Shown here in pieces: positions 19,353-27,355 of a DNA stretch of 64,000 nucleotides. Position 1 is the first letter of the stretch; each line of letters begins with the position of its first letter. The translations under genes and the position numbers were made by a program. Under the pieces are notes generated by a model. It was given only the letters and a program-made list of their open reading frames with translations. It did not search any database and was not told where the DNA came from. Source of the stretch: Rhodospirillales bacterium (lineage in GTDB: Bacteria > Pseudomonadota > Alphaproteobacteria > Rhodospirillales > Casp-alpha2); contig JAGLED010000047.1 in NCBI GenBank assembly GCA_023145215.1, forward strand, positions 1 through 64,000, written 5' to 3'.

Positions 19353-19913
19353 GTGACCGCCCGCCATTATCTCAGCAAATCGATGGCCCGGGCGGCGGTG
19401 TTACTGGGCGTTCTGCTGACGATCACGGCGCCGGCACATGCCGAAACCGTGGTCGCGTTGCCGGGTGCCGAGTGCAAGGAAGTCAGGGCGACGCTGGAAC
19501 TATACGTGCCCATCGCGCCCGGCTTCAGGCAGCTCGAAATGCCGTTCCCGGAAAACGACGAGAAAATCCAGGGCTCGCTCTGCCGCCTCGTCGCGGTCGG
19601 CACCGGGGTTCACGTCGAAAACGAGCGCATCCGCACCCTTCAGGACATGCAGGGGTATGTGAAGGGCGCCCTTGTCGAGGCCGGCTGGACGTCGACCGCC
19701 CAGACCGAGCGCTTCAAGGGTAAATCCAAGCACGGCCGGCACGTCTTCGCGTTGACCCGCAACAACGCGATCTGCGTGACCACCATCCAGGTGGGGATGG
19801 TGCCGGGCGTGGAAACGCCGCGCGGTGCGATGGAGGACGGGACGATCTATCTGGGATCCCTGAAACCGCACCAGCGCGAATGGTGGATCGCCGTCGACTG
19901 CTTCCATTTCTGA
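19353..19913 (+). CDS. secreted hypothetical protein
   Basis: 186 residues from a GTG with AAGG about nine bases upstream (an ATG ten codons later has no ribosome site). A signal peptide ends AHA at about residue 30. The mature part has four Cys (ECKEV, SLCRL, AICVT, VDCFHF), enough for two disulfides. No family is recognised. It lies 11 bases after apbC and is probably co-transcribed. Confidence 0.75.
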   Translation: MTARHYLSKSMARAAVLLGVLLTITAPAHAETVVALPGAECKEVRATLELYVPIAPGFRQLEMPFPENDEKIQGSLCRLVAVGTGVHVENERIRTLQDMQGYVKGALVEAGWTSTAQTERFKGKSKHGRHVFALTRNNAICVTTIQVGMVPGVETPRGAMEDGTIYLGSLKPHQREWWIAVDCFHF

Positions 19914-19965
19914 GGCGGGGTTCCGCGCTCACGTGTCTCTCCGGGCTGGGTCCCTTAAGTTCTTT

Positions 19966-20064
19966 CGCCGTCGTCCTGAACGCGATTCAGGACCCATAAA
20001 CGGCATCTGTGATTTCGATACCATGGACCCTGAATCGTGTTCAGGGTGACGAAAGGAAAGGCCT
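19966..20064. repeat. dispersed repeat, TCCTGAAC-GATTCAGGACC type
   Basis: Two head-to-head units, GTCCTGAACGCGATTCAGGA (19972-19991) and CCCTGAATCGTGTTCAGGGTGACGA, lie in the 326-base gap after the secreted protein. Related units are at 35427-35452 and 39269-39292. The remainder to 20239 is low-complexity GC-rich sequence in which I see no gene. Confidence 0.75.
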
Positions 20065-20239
20065 CCGGACGGCTCATTTCGTCACCCCGGCAACCTGTTT
20101 CTCGGGCGCAGGCGCTATCATGCGCCGCGACCCGGGACCCATTTCAACTTCGAAAGCCGGCCGATCCATGGGTCCCGGCGCGGTCCTACGGCCCGGCCGG
20201 GAAACACGATTTATTGCCTGGTACGTGTTACGCCGCCGC

Positions 20240-20866
20240 TTATTTCCGCTCGACCGGCGGATAGTACTGCGGCGCTTCGGTCCTCGCGTACATGCCGTAG
20301 TCGCGGGTGACCTCGAACACGCGGAAATACTCGGTCGTCGGATCGGCGAACAGGCTTTCCCCGAACCCGCGCCCGGCGTCGGTATCGGGCGCGTCGACCA
20401 GATGCGCGAACACACCGTCGCGATAGACGCTGGCGAACGAGTCGCCCGTCCAGTCCGTCTTGACCGGAAGTTCGGGGTTCCGCGATTCCGAGACGACCGC
20501 ATACGTCGGCGGCCGCCTTTGCGGATCGTTGTAGGACGAGAGCCGTTCGGGCTTCCAGACCGTGCCGTCCGGCCGTTGTTCGTGCAGCACCTGCGATACC
20601 CGGATCCGGTAATCGGTGAAGACCTCCTCGCGGCCGGTCTCCTGCACCTTGTGATGAACGGGATCGACCCGCCACGCGACCAGCGCGCCCTCGTCCTGCC
20701 AGATCTGATAGGACAGCACCAGATTGTCGCGGGTCAGGCTCCGGAAGCGGTCGATGAACAGGCACCCGCCCATCTCGTCCAACCTGGGCCGGAGCTTGGC
20801 CGCCAGATCAAGGTACTGATCGACGCCGCCGTCCTTGATCTGCACTTCGAAAAACAGTCCCAGCAT
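20240..20866 (-). CDS. antibiotic biosynthesis monooxygenase (ABM)-fold protein
   Basis: 208 residues. The first half has the dimeric ferredoxin-like ABM pattern (LFFEVQIKDGGVDQYLDLAAKLRPRLDEMGG, then NLVLSYQIWQDEGALVAWR). The second half looks like a degenerate second copy (AVVSESRNPELP and YFRVFEVTRDYG). Members of this fold act as small oxygenases or haem-binding proteins; the substrate is unknown. Flanked by repeat blocks, single-gene unit. Confidence 0.75.
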   Translation of the reverse strand: MLGLFFEVQIKDGGVDQYLDLAAKLRPRLDEMGGCLFIDRFRSLTRDNLVLSYQIWQDEGALVAWRVDPVHHKVQETGREEVFTDYRIRVSQVLHEQRPDGTVWKPERLSSYNDPQRRPPTYAVVSESRNPELPVKTDWTGDSFASVYRDGVFAHLVDAPDTDAGRGFGESLFADPTTEYFRVFEVTRDYGMYARTEAPQYYPPVERK

Positions 20867-20975
20867 GGCGATCCCTCCCGTGTCCGCATCCGATAGTCAA
20901 ACGGCGCAGGCCTTTACAGGCAAGGTCCATTTGTCCGGCGGCGCCGGCACCAATTCCAATCCAGCACGAACGTCA

Positions 20976-21043
20976 TTCCGGCGAAGGCCGGAATCCAGGG
21001 CACTGGCGGCTGGACCCCGGCCTACGCCGGGGTGACGGTAAAT
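20976..21043. repeat. two dispersed palindromes
   Basis: CATTCCGGCGAAGGCCGGAATC (about 20972-20996) and GACCCCGGCCTACGCCGGGG (about 21013-21032) lie between the ABM gene start and the tail copy that follows the ABC ATPase. The same pair of motifs recurs at 8.3, 10.0 and 39.3 kb. Confidence 0.75.
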
Positions 21044-21051
21044 GCCGAGCC

Positions 21052-21141
21052 TCACAAAAACGTCTTCGCCAAATCGACGGTAGATTTCTGACCAAGCGAT
21101 TTCTTGTGCCGTCTCAGCCCGTTGGCGGTTGCGCGCCGCGG
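21052..21141 (-). pseudogene. copy of the patatin C-terminal tail, in frame after the ABC ATPase stop
   Basis: Immediately after the TGA of the ATPase gene, the same reading frame stays open for 29 codons and ends in TGA at 21052-21054. It encodes LRRHKKSLGQKSTVDLAKTFL; the patatin gene upstream ends LRRHKKSLGHKSTVDLAKKFL. Over 27 aligned residues 22 are identical. It is either a remnant of a duplicated patatin gene, or a tail once fused to the ATPase and cut off by one stop codon. Confidence 0.8.
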
Positions 21142-21987
21142 TCACTCCGCCGCGCGTTGCCGCTGGTGCAGCGCCGGCATCAGATCGAAATAGGGGCGGA
21201 TCACGGGCGACGCCTCGGCCTCGAACGCCGCGTACGAACCGTCGAAATGGACGCGCCCCTCATGCAGCATCACAACGCGCGGTTCGAGCCGGGTAAGCAG
21301 ATCCTTGTCATGAGTGATGATCAGCGTCGTTCTTTTCGGGCGGCCCATCTCGGCGTCGACATGGGTGCCGTATATCAGGTCCTGCACCTGCGCCGCACTG
21401 GTCGGATCCAGGCCCGTCGTCGGCTCATCGTAGAAAATCACGTTGGGTTCCATCGACAACGCGCGCGCGATGGCAAGCCGCTTCGCCATGCCGCCGGACA
21501 GGCTGTCGACGTCGCTATCCATGAATTCGTCATCGACGGGGAGCGACACCGCCGCCAGCGCGTTTCGGGCAATCGGCTCGATTTCATCGTCGGAGAGGTT
21601 TCTGACCTCGCTGAGCCAGAGCGCGAAATTGGCATAGACGGAGCCCGAGAACAGCGCGTTCCGCTGAAAAACCACGCCCCAGTGCGTGTGGATGGCGTCC
21701 AGTTCGTGTGTATCGACCTCGGCAAGATCGACCAGCGGCGCGCCGGCGCGGTTGTAATCGGCGACCCGGACGCGGCCCTCATCGGGCGTCAACTGGCCGA
21801 GAATATGGTTCAGCAACACCGTCTTGCCGCACCCGGACCCGCCGACGATGGCGACGATGTCGCCCCGGTCGATGCAAAGATCGACGCCCGTCAGCACCTG
21901 ATGCTCGCCGAAGGCCTTTGATAATCCCTCGATGTCGATTTCGACGGCCGTCTGAGCGGCCGGTGCGGCGGGTTTCACGATTTCCAT
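21142..21987 (-). CDS. ABC transporter ATPase, MlaF-like
   Basis: 281 residues. Walker A is VGGSGCGKTVLLNHIL, the signature LSGGMAKRLAIARAL, Walker B VIFYDEPTTGLDP and the switch histidine LIITHDKDL. The sequence resembles MlaF of the phospholipid-trafficking MCE system, but no MlaE permease or MCE protein is in the window. It follows the patatin phospholipase by 116 bases on the same strand, hinting at a shared role in membrane lipids. Directly downstream, in the same frame, is a copy of the patatin tail. Confidence 0.88.
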   Translation of the reverse strand: MEIVKPAAPAAQTAVEIDIEGLSKAFGEHQVLTGVDLCIDRGDIVAIVGGSGCGKTVLLNHILGQLTPDEGRVRVADYNRAGAPLVDLAEVDTHELDAIHTHWGVVFQRNALFSGSVYANFALWLSEVRNLSDDEIEPIARNALAAVSLPVDDEFMDSDVDSLSGGMAKRLAIARALSMEPNVIFYDEPTTGLDPTSAAQVQDLIYGTHVDAEMGRPKRTTLIITHDKDLLTRLEPRVVMLHEGRVHFDGSYAAFEAEASPVIRPYFDLMPALHQRQRAAE

Positions 21988-22103
21988 GGCGGCGTTTCGG
22001 CTCCCGGCTCACCCGCACTGGCGGGACGACAAACGGCGCCCCGGAAACGCGGGAAACCGCAATACGAACCTACCACAGTCCCCGGAAGGCACGTTGATCT
22101 AAG

Positions 22104-23123
22104 TCAAAGAAATTTCTTCGCCAGATCGACCGTGGATTTGTGGCCGAGTGATTTCTTGTGACGTCTGAGCCAGTTGGTGGTCGCGGTGCGCCCGGCGGCA
22201 TTCAGGTACGCCAGAACGTCCCAGTGTGGATGCAGGTGGCTGTCGCGGGCCAGTTCGGAGGTGTAGCGTGCGCCGTCCAGCATGTGGAAGCGGTGCCCCA
22301 GCATCCGGCGCGCCAGCGGGTCGATCTGCACCGAATGCCCGTTGGCCATGCGGCGCACGGTTTCGATCAGTTCGACTTCCTTTCGTAACGGTTGCGAGAA
22401 CATGATCCTGTTGACGTTGCCCTGGATATCGCGCGCCGCCGTCGGGAAGTCGGCGGCGTTTTCGGGCGTCAGGCGGACAATCATGGTGTCGGCGGCCTCG
22501 CAGTGCTCGATCAACGGCACCACGGGCGGATTGGCGGAATAGCCCCCGTCCCAGTAATAGCGTCCGCCGATCCGGACCGCGTGGCGATACGCCGGCAGGC
22601 ACGCCGACGCCAGCACGGCGTCGATGGTGATTTCGTCGCCGGTGAAGATCCGCCCACGCCCGGTCTTCGCTTCGGTCGCGTTGACGAACAGCTTCAAAGG
22701 CGCGTGCCGGCGCAAACCGTCGAAGTCGATATGGTCCTCAAGGATGACCCTGAGCGGGTCGATATCGAGGGGATTGAATTCGTAAGGAGAGAAGACTTTC
22801 GATACCGCGCTCATGAAGACGTGCGCCGGTGTCGGATTCGGCATCGGCGGCGCACCGCCGTTACCGCCGAGCGGTTTGGGGAGGGGGGAATACGAGCCCT
22901 GCGAGGCGTTGATCGCACGCCAGACGCTTTCCAGCTTGTCGCGCGCGCCGTCCCGGCCCGCCTCCATAAGGCCTGCGGCGGCGGCCACCGCGTTAACGGC
23001 GCCGGCGGACGTGCCGCTGATGCCGTCGATCCGATGCTCGCCCAGCTCCAGAAGCCGGTCAAGCACGCCCCACGTGAAGGCCCCGTGGGCGCCGCCACCC
23101 TGAAGCGCCAGATTGAGACGTTT
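22104..23123 (-). CDS. patatin-like phospholipase with no usual start codon
   Basis: Ser-Asp lipid acyl hydrolase family. Conserved coding begins by 23123 with KRLNLALQGGGAHGAFTWGVLDRLLE, which holds the oxyanion glycines; the nucleophile elbow is GTSAG and the catalytic Asp is in YYWDGGYSANPP. In this frame no ATG, GTG or TTG occurs between the stop at about 23430 and the GTG at 23066, and starting at that GTG would remove the glycine motif. Either a rare start codon is used (possibly with translation passed on from the small gene just upstream), or a mutation or sequencing error destroyed the start. The C-terminal tail is copied after the neighbouring ATPase. Confidence 0.85.
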   Translation of the reverse strand, partial: KRLNLALQGGGAHGAFTWGVLDRLLELGEHRIDGISGTSAGAVNAVAAAAGLMEAGRDGARDKLESVWRAINASQGSYSPLPKPLGGNGGAPPMPNPTPAHVFMSAVSKVFSPYEFNPLDIDPLRVILEDHIDFDGLRRHAPLKLFVNATEAKTGRGRIFTGDEITIDAVLASACLPAYRHAVRIGGRYYWDGGYSANPPVVPLIEHCEAADTMIVRLTPENAADFPTAARDIQGNVNRIMFSQPLRKEVELIETVRRMANGHSVQIDPLARRMLGHRFHMLDGARYTSELARDSHLHPHWDVLAYLNAAGRTATTNWLRRHKKSLGHKSTVDLAKKFL

Positions 23124-23217
23124 CGTTGAGTGACGGCGCCTGGGGAGATAGACCTTGCCGGGGACCGGCGTACCGGCCCGGGAAACGGTTACGTTCTTAC
23201 CCTCCGCAACTTCCGGC

Positions 23218-23433
23218 TCAGTGGGCGCGGGAGGTCGGGTGGATACCCGGGTTGGCGGCGACGTTGCGAAAGCCGTGCCCGACGCGCACCACCGCGTGGC
23301 CGATGCCCCGGAAGATGGCGGAGAACATGTCGCGGATCGCGTGAGCGCGCATTTCCTCGGCCTCGCGGGCGAAGCGCGCCATGTCTTCCGGCGTGATTTC
23401 CTTGTAGTCGATTTCTCCGACGATCGGTTTCAT
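23218..23433 (-). CDS. small protein, YjiS/DUF1127-like in character
   Basis: 71 residues with a ribosome site (AGGAG) nine bases upstream. The centre is an Arg/Ala/Met-rich amphipathic helix (EDMARFAREAEEMRAHAIRDMFSAIFRG). Such small proteins are common in alphaproteobacteria; no exact family is assigned. It lies just before the patatin gene and divergent from a LysR regulator across a long palindrome, so it and the patatin gene are probably its targets. Confidence 0.75.
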   Translation of the reverse strand: MKPIVGEIDYKEITPEDMARFAREAEEMRAHAIRDMFSAIFRGIGHAVVRVGHGFRNVAANPGIHPTSRAH

Positions 23434-23460
23434 TTGTCATACTCCTGTAATCGGTTCGCG

Positions 23461-23499
23461 ATATTGCATTGCAACATCGTTGCTGCATTGCAATATAAT
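23461..23499. promoter_or_regulatory. 36-bp palindromic operator overlapping a promoter
   Basis: Bases 23461-23496 form a palindrome in which 15 of 18 base pairs match; the arms are ATATTGCATTGCA and TGCATTGCAATAT with an inner GCAAC-ATC-GTTGC. A plus-strand TATAAT (23494-23499) overlaps its right end, with TTGCAA 19 bases before. It lies between the small-protein gene and the LysR gene and could repress both. Confidence 0.7.
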
Positions 23500-23575
23500 G
23501 AGGGTAAGGAGTCGCCGGAATCCCCTTGTTGGTCATAACCCTTTTGCGTCCGGCGCACATGTACATGGAACTGAC

Positions 23576-24508
23576 ATGGATATAGCTAACCAGATGATAT
23601 TGTTTGCAAAAGTCGTCGATACCGGCGGCTTTTCGGCGGCGGCGCGCGACCTTGGGCTGACGCCTTCGGCGGTCAGCCGGCAGATCGGGAATCTGGAGGA
23701 TCGCCTGGGTGCGCGCCTGCTGAACCGGTCGACCCGGCGGGTTTCGCTGACCGAAGTCGGCAAGGAATTCCATGAAAGATGCCGGGACATCGCCCGAAGC
23801 GTCGAGGATGCGGAGGCGATGGTGGCGACCCGCCTTGACCATCCGCAAGGCACGCTCCGGATTTCCGCGACATCCGCGTTCGCCAAAGCCCAGCTTTTGC
23901 CGATTCTGCCCCTGTTTCTGGCGGAAAACCCGGATCTCAAGCTCTCCATCGAGCTCACGGACCGGGAAATCGACCTGATCGGCGAGCAGATCGACGTCGC
24001 CATCCGCTTCACCGAACAGATCTCCGACACCTCCATGGTGGCCCGCAAGCTCGCCAGCAATCAGCGTATTTTCTGCGCGGCCCCCGACTACATCAAACGT
24101 CACGGCCAGCCGACGAAACCGGAAGACCTCGCCGATCACAACTGCCTGCGGCTCTCGACGGTCGAGAAATTCAACAACTGGCAGATGAACGACGGCCATT
24201 CCAACGTCGCCCGGCGCATCACCGGCAACTTCGAAACCAACAGCTCGGACGCATTGTTCCATGCGGCGCTGGACGGGCTCGGCATCGCCAAGCTGTCGAC
24301 GTATCTGTGTAACGACGCGCTCGACGACGGGCGGCTGGTGCGCGTCCTGCCGGACTACGCCGAGGACGCATCCGACGTGCTGGCGATCTATCCGAACCGC
24401 CGCAACCTGTCGCCCAACGTCCGCGCCTTCGTCGACTTCCTCGCCGATCAATTCGGCAAGGTCCCGCCGTGGGAGCGCGAGAAGCGGAAGGACAAAACGG
24501 CGGCTTAG
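23576..24508 (+). CDS. LysR-family transcriptional regulator
   Basis: 310 residues from an ATG with GGAA upstream; the frame is open further but that part overlaps the operator. HTH residues 1-60 (NQMILFAKVVDTGGFSAAARDLGLTPSAVSRQIGNLEDRLGARLLNRSTR) are followed by a typical effector domain of the AaeR/DmlR-like branch. Divergent from the small protein and patatin genes, it probably controls them. The effector is unknown. Confidence 0.9.
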   Translation: MDIANQMILFAKVVDTGGFSAAARDLGLTPSAVSRQIGNLEDRLGARLLNRSTRRVSLTEVGKEFHERCRDIARSVEDAEAMVATRLDHPQGTLRISATSAFAKAQLLPILPLFLAENPDLKLSIELTDREIDLIGEQIDVAIRFTEQISDTSMVARKLASNQRIFCAAPDYIKRHGQPTKPEDLADHNCLRLSTVEKFNNWQMNDGHSNVARRITGNFETNSSDALFHAALDGLGIAKLSTYLCNDALDDGRLVRVLPDYAEDASDVLAIYPNRRNLSPNVRAFVDFLADQFGKVPPWEREKRKDKTAA

Positions 24509-24526
24509 ACGTTCGACGCCGCGACG

Positions 24527-24583
24527 CGCCCCCCTCACCTGTCCTCTCCCCCACGCCTGGGGGAGAGGACAGGTGAGGGGGAA
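24527..24583. repeat. CCCCTCACC/GGTGAGGGG palindrome
   Basis: CCCCCTCACCTGTCCTCTCC with its reverse complement 8 bases later makes a long perfect hairpin, just after the LysR stop. The same element is at 8.2, 10.1, 25.3 and 43.1 kb. Confidence 0.85.
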
Positions 24584-24663
24584 ATAAACGGCGCATATTT
24601 CCCCGGCCCGCAAGCTGGTTTAGGCTGCGACCGTCACGCACCCCACGGTCAAAGGAGCACCCC

Positions 24664-25206
24664 ATGGCGAACGTTCTCGGTCTCGCAGGCAGCCTGCGCA
24701 AGGCCTCCTTCAACGCCGGGCTGTTGCGCACGGCGGCCGAGGAATGCCCGGACGGTCTCGCGATCACTATCGGCACGATCAAGGGCGTCCCCCTTTACGA
24801 CGCCGACGACGAAGCCGAGAACGGCCTGCCGGACGCGGTTCAGACCCTGCAGGCGCAACTCGCCGACGCCGACGCGCTTTTGCTGGTGACGCCGGAATAC
24901 AACAACGGCGTGCCGGGCGTATTCAAGAACGCCATCGACTGGATGTCGCGCGGCGACGGCCTCAAGCACTTCAAGGGCAAGCCGGTCGCGGTCATCGGCG
25001 CGTCGCCGGGCGGCTTCGGCACCAACCTCGCGCAGGCGCACTGGCTGCCGGTGCTGCGCACGCTGGGCACGCGGCCCTGGTTCGAAGGCCGGTTGATGGT
25101 GTCCCGCGCAGGTCAGGCCTTCGACGGCGACGGCAACCTCACGGATGAGAAGACGCGCGACGCGCTCAGGACGTTTCTTTCGGGTTTCGCCGAAAGCCTC
25201 GGGTAG
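24664..25206 (+). CDS. NADPH-dependent FMN reductase family protein
   Basis: 180 residues, flavodoxin-like. The FMN phosphate loop is GLAGSLRKASFNAGLLR, and TPEYNNGVPGVFKNAIDWMSR is the family's flavin-contact motif. Members reduce quinones, azo dyes or chromate with NADPH. AAAGGAG lies ten bases before the ATG. Flanked by repeat blocks on both sides, so it stands alone. Confidence 0.92.
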   Translation: MANVLGLAGSLRKASFNAGLLRTAAEECPDGLAITIGTIKGVPLYDADDEAENGLPDAVQTLQAQLADADALLLVTPEYNNGVPGVFKNAIDWMSRGDGLKHFKGKPVAVIGASPGGFGTNLAQAHWLPVLRTLGTRPWFEGRLMVSRAGQAFDGDGNLTDEKTRDALRTFLSGFAESLG

Positions 25207-25238
25207 ATTCGCATCTGATTTGCTCCCTCACATGTTGC

Positions 25239-25348
25239 TCCCCCTCACCTAACCTCTCCCCCACATGTGGGGGAGAGGGATAAGAAAGTGCATGTCTCGT
25301 CAGGGTCCCTCTCCCCCAGTCATTGGGGGAGAGGGCAGGTGAGGGGGC
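25239..25348. repeat. pair of CCCCTCACC/GGTGAGGGG repeats
   Basis: Contains CCCCCTCACCTAACCTCTCC, a CCCCACATGTGGGG core and a closing GAGGGCAGGTGAGGGGG. It fills most of the 251-base gap between the FMN reductase and the ExbB-like gene. Confidence 0.85.
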
Positions 25349-25457
25349 CCAAGCCCACTCACGAAAACGTTGATTGGTCCGGGACCGCATCCGCTAGCGC
25401 GGCCTCGAACCCGGTGCTAGATTTGCGAGCTTGGTCGACACAACTGGGGCCCCCTGA

Positions 25458-26093
25458 ATGCAGCACCGCTATCTTCTGATCGTCCGCTTCGCGCTGATCA
25501 ACGCCGTGGCCGCGGCGTTCCTGGCGGCCGCATGGCTGCAGGGCTGGCTCGACGGCATCATCAACGAACAACTTTGGGAACTCTCGGCGCTGATCTTTAT
25601 CGTCTTCCTTTACGGTCTCGCAATCTGCGCGCACCGGGTATGGCGGCACAGCAACGAGCTCAACGGCGTTAAGGCAGGCGCACCCGACCCGGAAAGCTGG
25701 GCCGGACGTTACCTCGCCGACGTAGACGGCGCCGGGCCGGAAAGCCGGCAGATGCTGGCCGACGGCTTCCGTCTCAAGATCACCAACCGGGTCGCCATCG
25801 TGCGGCACATCGCCAACGCGCTGGTGTTTTTGGGCCTGATCGGCACCGTCATCGGCTTCATCATCGCCTTATCGGGCGTCGATCCGGAAAGCGCGGGCAA
25901 AGCCGAAAACGTGGCTGCGATGGTCGCGACGCTGATCAGCGGCATGTCGGTGGCACTCTACACCACGCTGATCGGCGCAATCCTCTACACGTGGCTCACG
26001 GTTTCGTACCGGATCCTCGTAACCGGCGCGGTCGACCTGATCACCGCCACCGTCGAACTCGGAGAAGCCCGTGGACGGTCTCGACGAACTTGA
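25458..26093 (+). CDS. MotA/TolQ/ExbB-type proton-channel protein
   Basis: 211 residues. Helix 1 is at about 8-28, helix 2 at 38-55, then a cytoplasmic loop (60-115) and two closely spaced helices: LVFLGLIGTVIGFIIALSG (about 121-139), the family signature, and LISGMSVALYTTLIGAILYTWLTVSY (155-180). These proteins form pentameric stators that use the proton gradient. First of three tightly packed genes (23-base overlap, then a 4-base gap). No clear ribosome site was found at this ATG. Confidence 0.85.
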   Translation: MQHRYLLIVRFALINAVAAAFLAAAWLQGWLDGIINEQLWELSALIFIVFLYGLAICAHRVWRHSNELNGVKAGAPDPESWAGRYLADVDGAGPESRQMLADGFRLKITNRVAIVRHIANALVFLGLIGTVIGFIIALSGVDPESAGKAENVAAMVATLISGMSVALYTTLIGAILYTWLTVSYRILVTGAVDLITATVELGEARGRSRRT

Positions 26094-26682
26094 CGACGAC
26101 GCCGCGGGAACGGTTTTCCGCGACGTCATCATGCTGGCGCTGATCGGCTTCGTCGCCATGGTCATCATGCTTTTGCCGCATGTCGTCCCGAAAGAAAAAC
26201 GCACCGAGGACCAGAAAGCCCCCGGCAACGTCATTGTCGAGATGCACTGGCCGTCCGACATCGCCGCCGATGTCGACCTGTGGGTGCAGGCGCCGAATGA
26301 ACTGCCGGTCGGATTCTGGAACCAGGGCGGACAGACCTTCAACCTGCTCCGCGACGACCTGGGGACCGAGGGCGACGTAACCAACGAGAATTTCGAGATC
26401 ACGTATTCACGGGGCATTCCGGCGGGCGAGTATATCGTCAACGTGCACATGTACGGGCCCGCGCCGCCGGACCGGGTGGTGCCGGTCAAGGTGACCGTCA
26501 GCGTGCGCAAGCAGTTCGACGAGGCGCACCAGATCCTCTCGACCGATCTCGAACTGCGTCACCGCGGTCAGGAGGAAACGGCGTTCCGCTTTCGTCTGAC
26601 CGACATCGGCGATCTGGTGGAGGGCAGCGTCTCGACGCTGCGCCGCCCGTTGATCACCGGCCAGGGATTCATGGGGAACTGA
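26071..26682 (+). CDS. ExbD/TolR-position stator partner with unusual periplasmic domain
   Basis: 203 residues, GTG start with GGAGAAG just upstream, overlapping the previous gene. One membrane helix (about 16-38) begins FRDVIMLALIGFVAMVIMLLP; Asp18 falls where ExbD, TolR and MotB carry their proton-binding Asp. The rest is not ExbD-like: residues 50-200 read as a beta-rich domain (NVIVEMHWPSDIAADVDLWVQAP, then AGEYIVNVHMYGP), similar in style to DUF2135/YfaP-type beta-sandwiches. Function unknown. The combination of stator helix and this domain is noteworthy. Confidence 0.75.
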   Translation: MDGLDELDDDAAGTVFRDVIMLALIGFVAMVIMLLPHVVPKEKRTEDQKAPGNVIVEMHWPSDIAADVDLWVQAPNELPVGFWNQGGQTFNLLRDDLGTEGDVTNENFEITYSRGIPAGEYIVNVHMYGPAPPDRVVPVKVTVSVRKQFDEAHQILSTDLELRHRGQEETAFRFRLTDIGDLVEGSVSTLRRPLITGQGFMGN

Positions 26683-26686
26683 AGAC

Positions 26687-27211
26687 ATGGACATACTAAT
26701 CTACATCTTCACCGCCGCCGCGGTTGTCGCCGCCGGCCTCGCGGCGCTGGCGATCTGGGCGCCCAGACCGACGCCCGTCCGGATCGGCGCCTTAATCGTC
26801 GCCGTGCTGTTCCTGCCGATCGCCTATGTGCAGTCGCTGGAGATGCTGAGCCGCGCCAAGCCGGTCAGCTTCGAGTGGTTCAAGCGCACCCAGGACACGG
26901 CGCAGGTCCTGAGCATCAGCTTCGACGAGGGCCGCAAGATTTATCTCTGGCTCCGCTTTGCGGGCTCGGTCGAACCGCGCGCCTACGAAATCCCGTGGAA
27001 CATCCGCCTGGCCGAGAAGCTCGAGGACGCGGCCGACGACGCGGTCCGCAAGAACTCGACGATCATCATCAAGGAGCCGTTCTACCGCCGCTCGATGGAC
27101 GAATGGGGCGATCTCAACGTCGAGATCATCCCGCCCCCTCTGCCGCCGCAGAAACTGCCCCCGGGGATGGCGCCCAAGGTCTTCAACCCCAGGAAGGGCG
27201 ACAGTATCTAA
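26687..27211 (+). CDS. membrane protein, third gene of the stator-like operon
   Basis: 174 residues. Two hydrophobic helices (about 2-24 and 31-50) are followed by a soluble domain with a conserved-looking core (FDEGRKIYLWLRFAGSVEPRAYEIPWN) and a Pro-rich end (PPPLPPQKLPPGM). No family is recognised. Its position 4 bases after the ExbD-like gene implies a joint function, perhaps as an accessory subunit of the channel. Confidence 0.75.
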   Translation: MDILIYIFTAAAVVAAGLAALAIWAPRPTPVRIGALIVAVLFLPIAYVQSLEMLSRAKPVSFEWFKRTQDTAQVLSISFDEGRKIYLWLRFAGSVEPRAYEIPWNIRLAEKLEDAADDAVRKNSTIIIKEPFYRRSMDEWGDLNVEIIPPPLPPQKLPPGMAPKVFNPRKGDSI

Positions 27212-27265
27212 AGCAGACGGGCCCGTCGCTCGCCGGGAATCAAGTCGTCCTTACGAAGCATCTTT

Positions 27266-27300
27266 AAAAAAAGGGCGTCGCGGCAATTCCGGCAACGCCC
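27266..27300 (-). terminator. rho-independent terminator of the Hsp20 gene
   Basis: On the minus strand GGGCGT (27300-27295) pairs with ACGCCC (27278-27273) with inner G/C pairs, followed by seven T residues. It lies 56 bases after the Hsp20 stop and may also stop traffic from the convergent operon. Confidence 0.85.
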
Positions 27301-27355
27301 CCTTCACATTCATGGCACGGATGGCGGGAGAGCCCGCCATCCGTCTCGCTTTCGA

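Noticed and set aside
21142-21987. Complete Mla phospholipid transporter
   Set aside because: Only the ATPase is present; no permease, MCE or periplasmic binding protein lies nearby.
25458-27211. Zorya-type defence system
   Set aside because: The ZorA/ZorB-like pairing is only superficial: the channel protein lacks the long cytoplasmic tail, the partner lacks an OmpA-like domain, and no ZorC, ZorD or ZorE gene follows.
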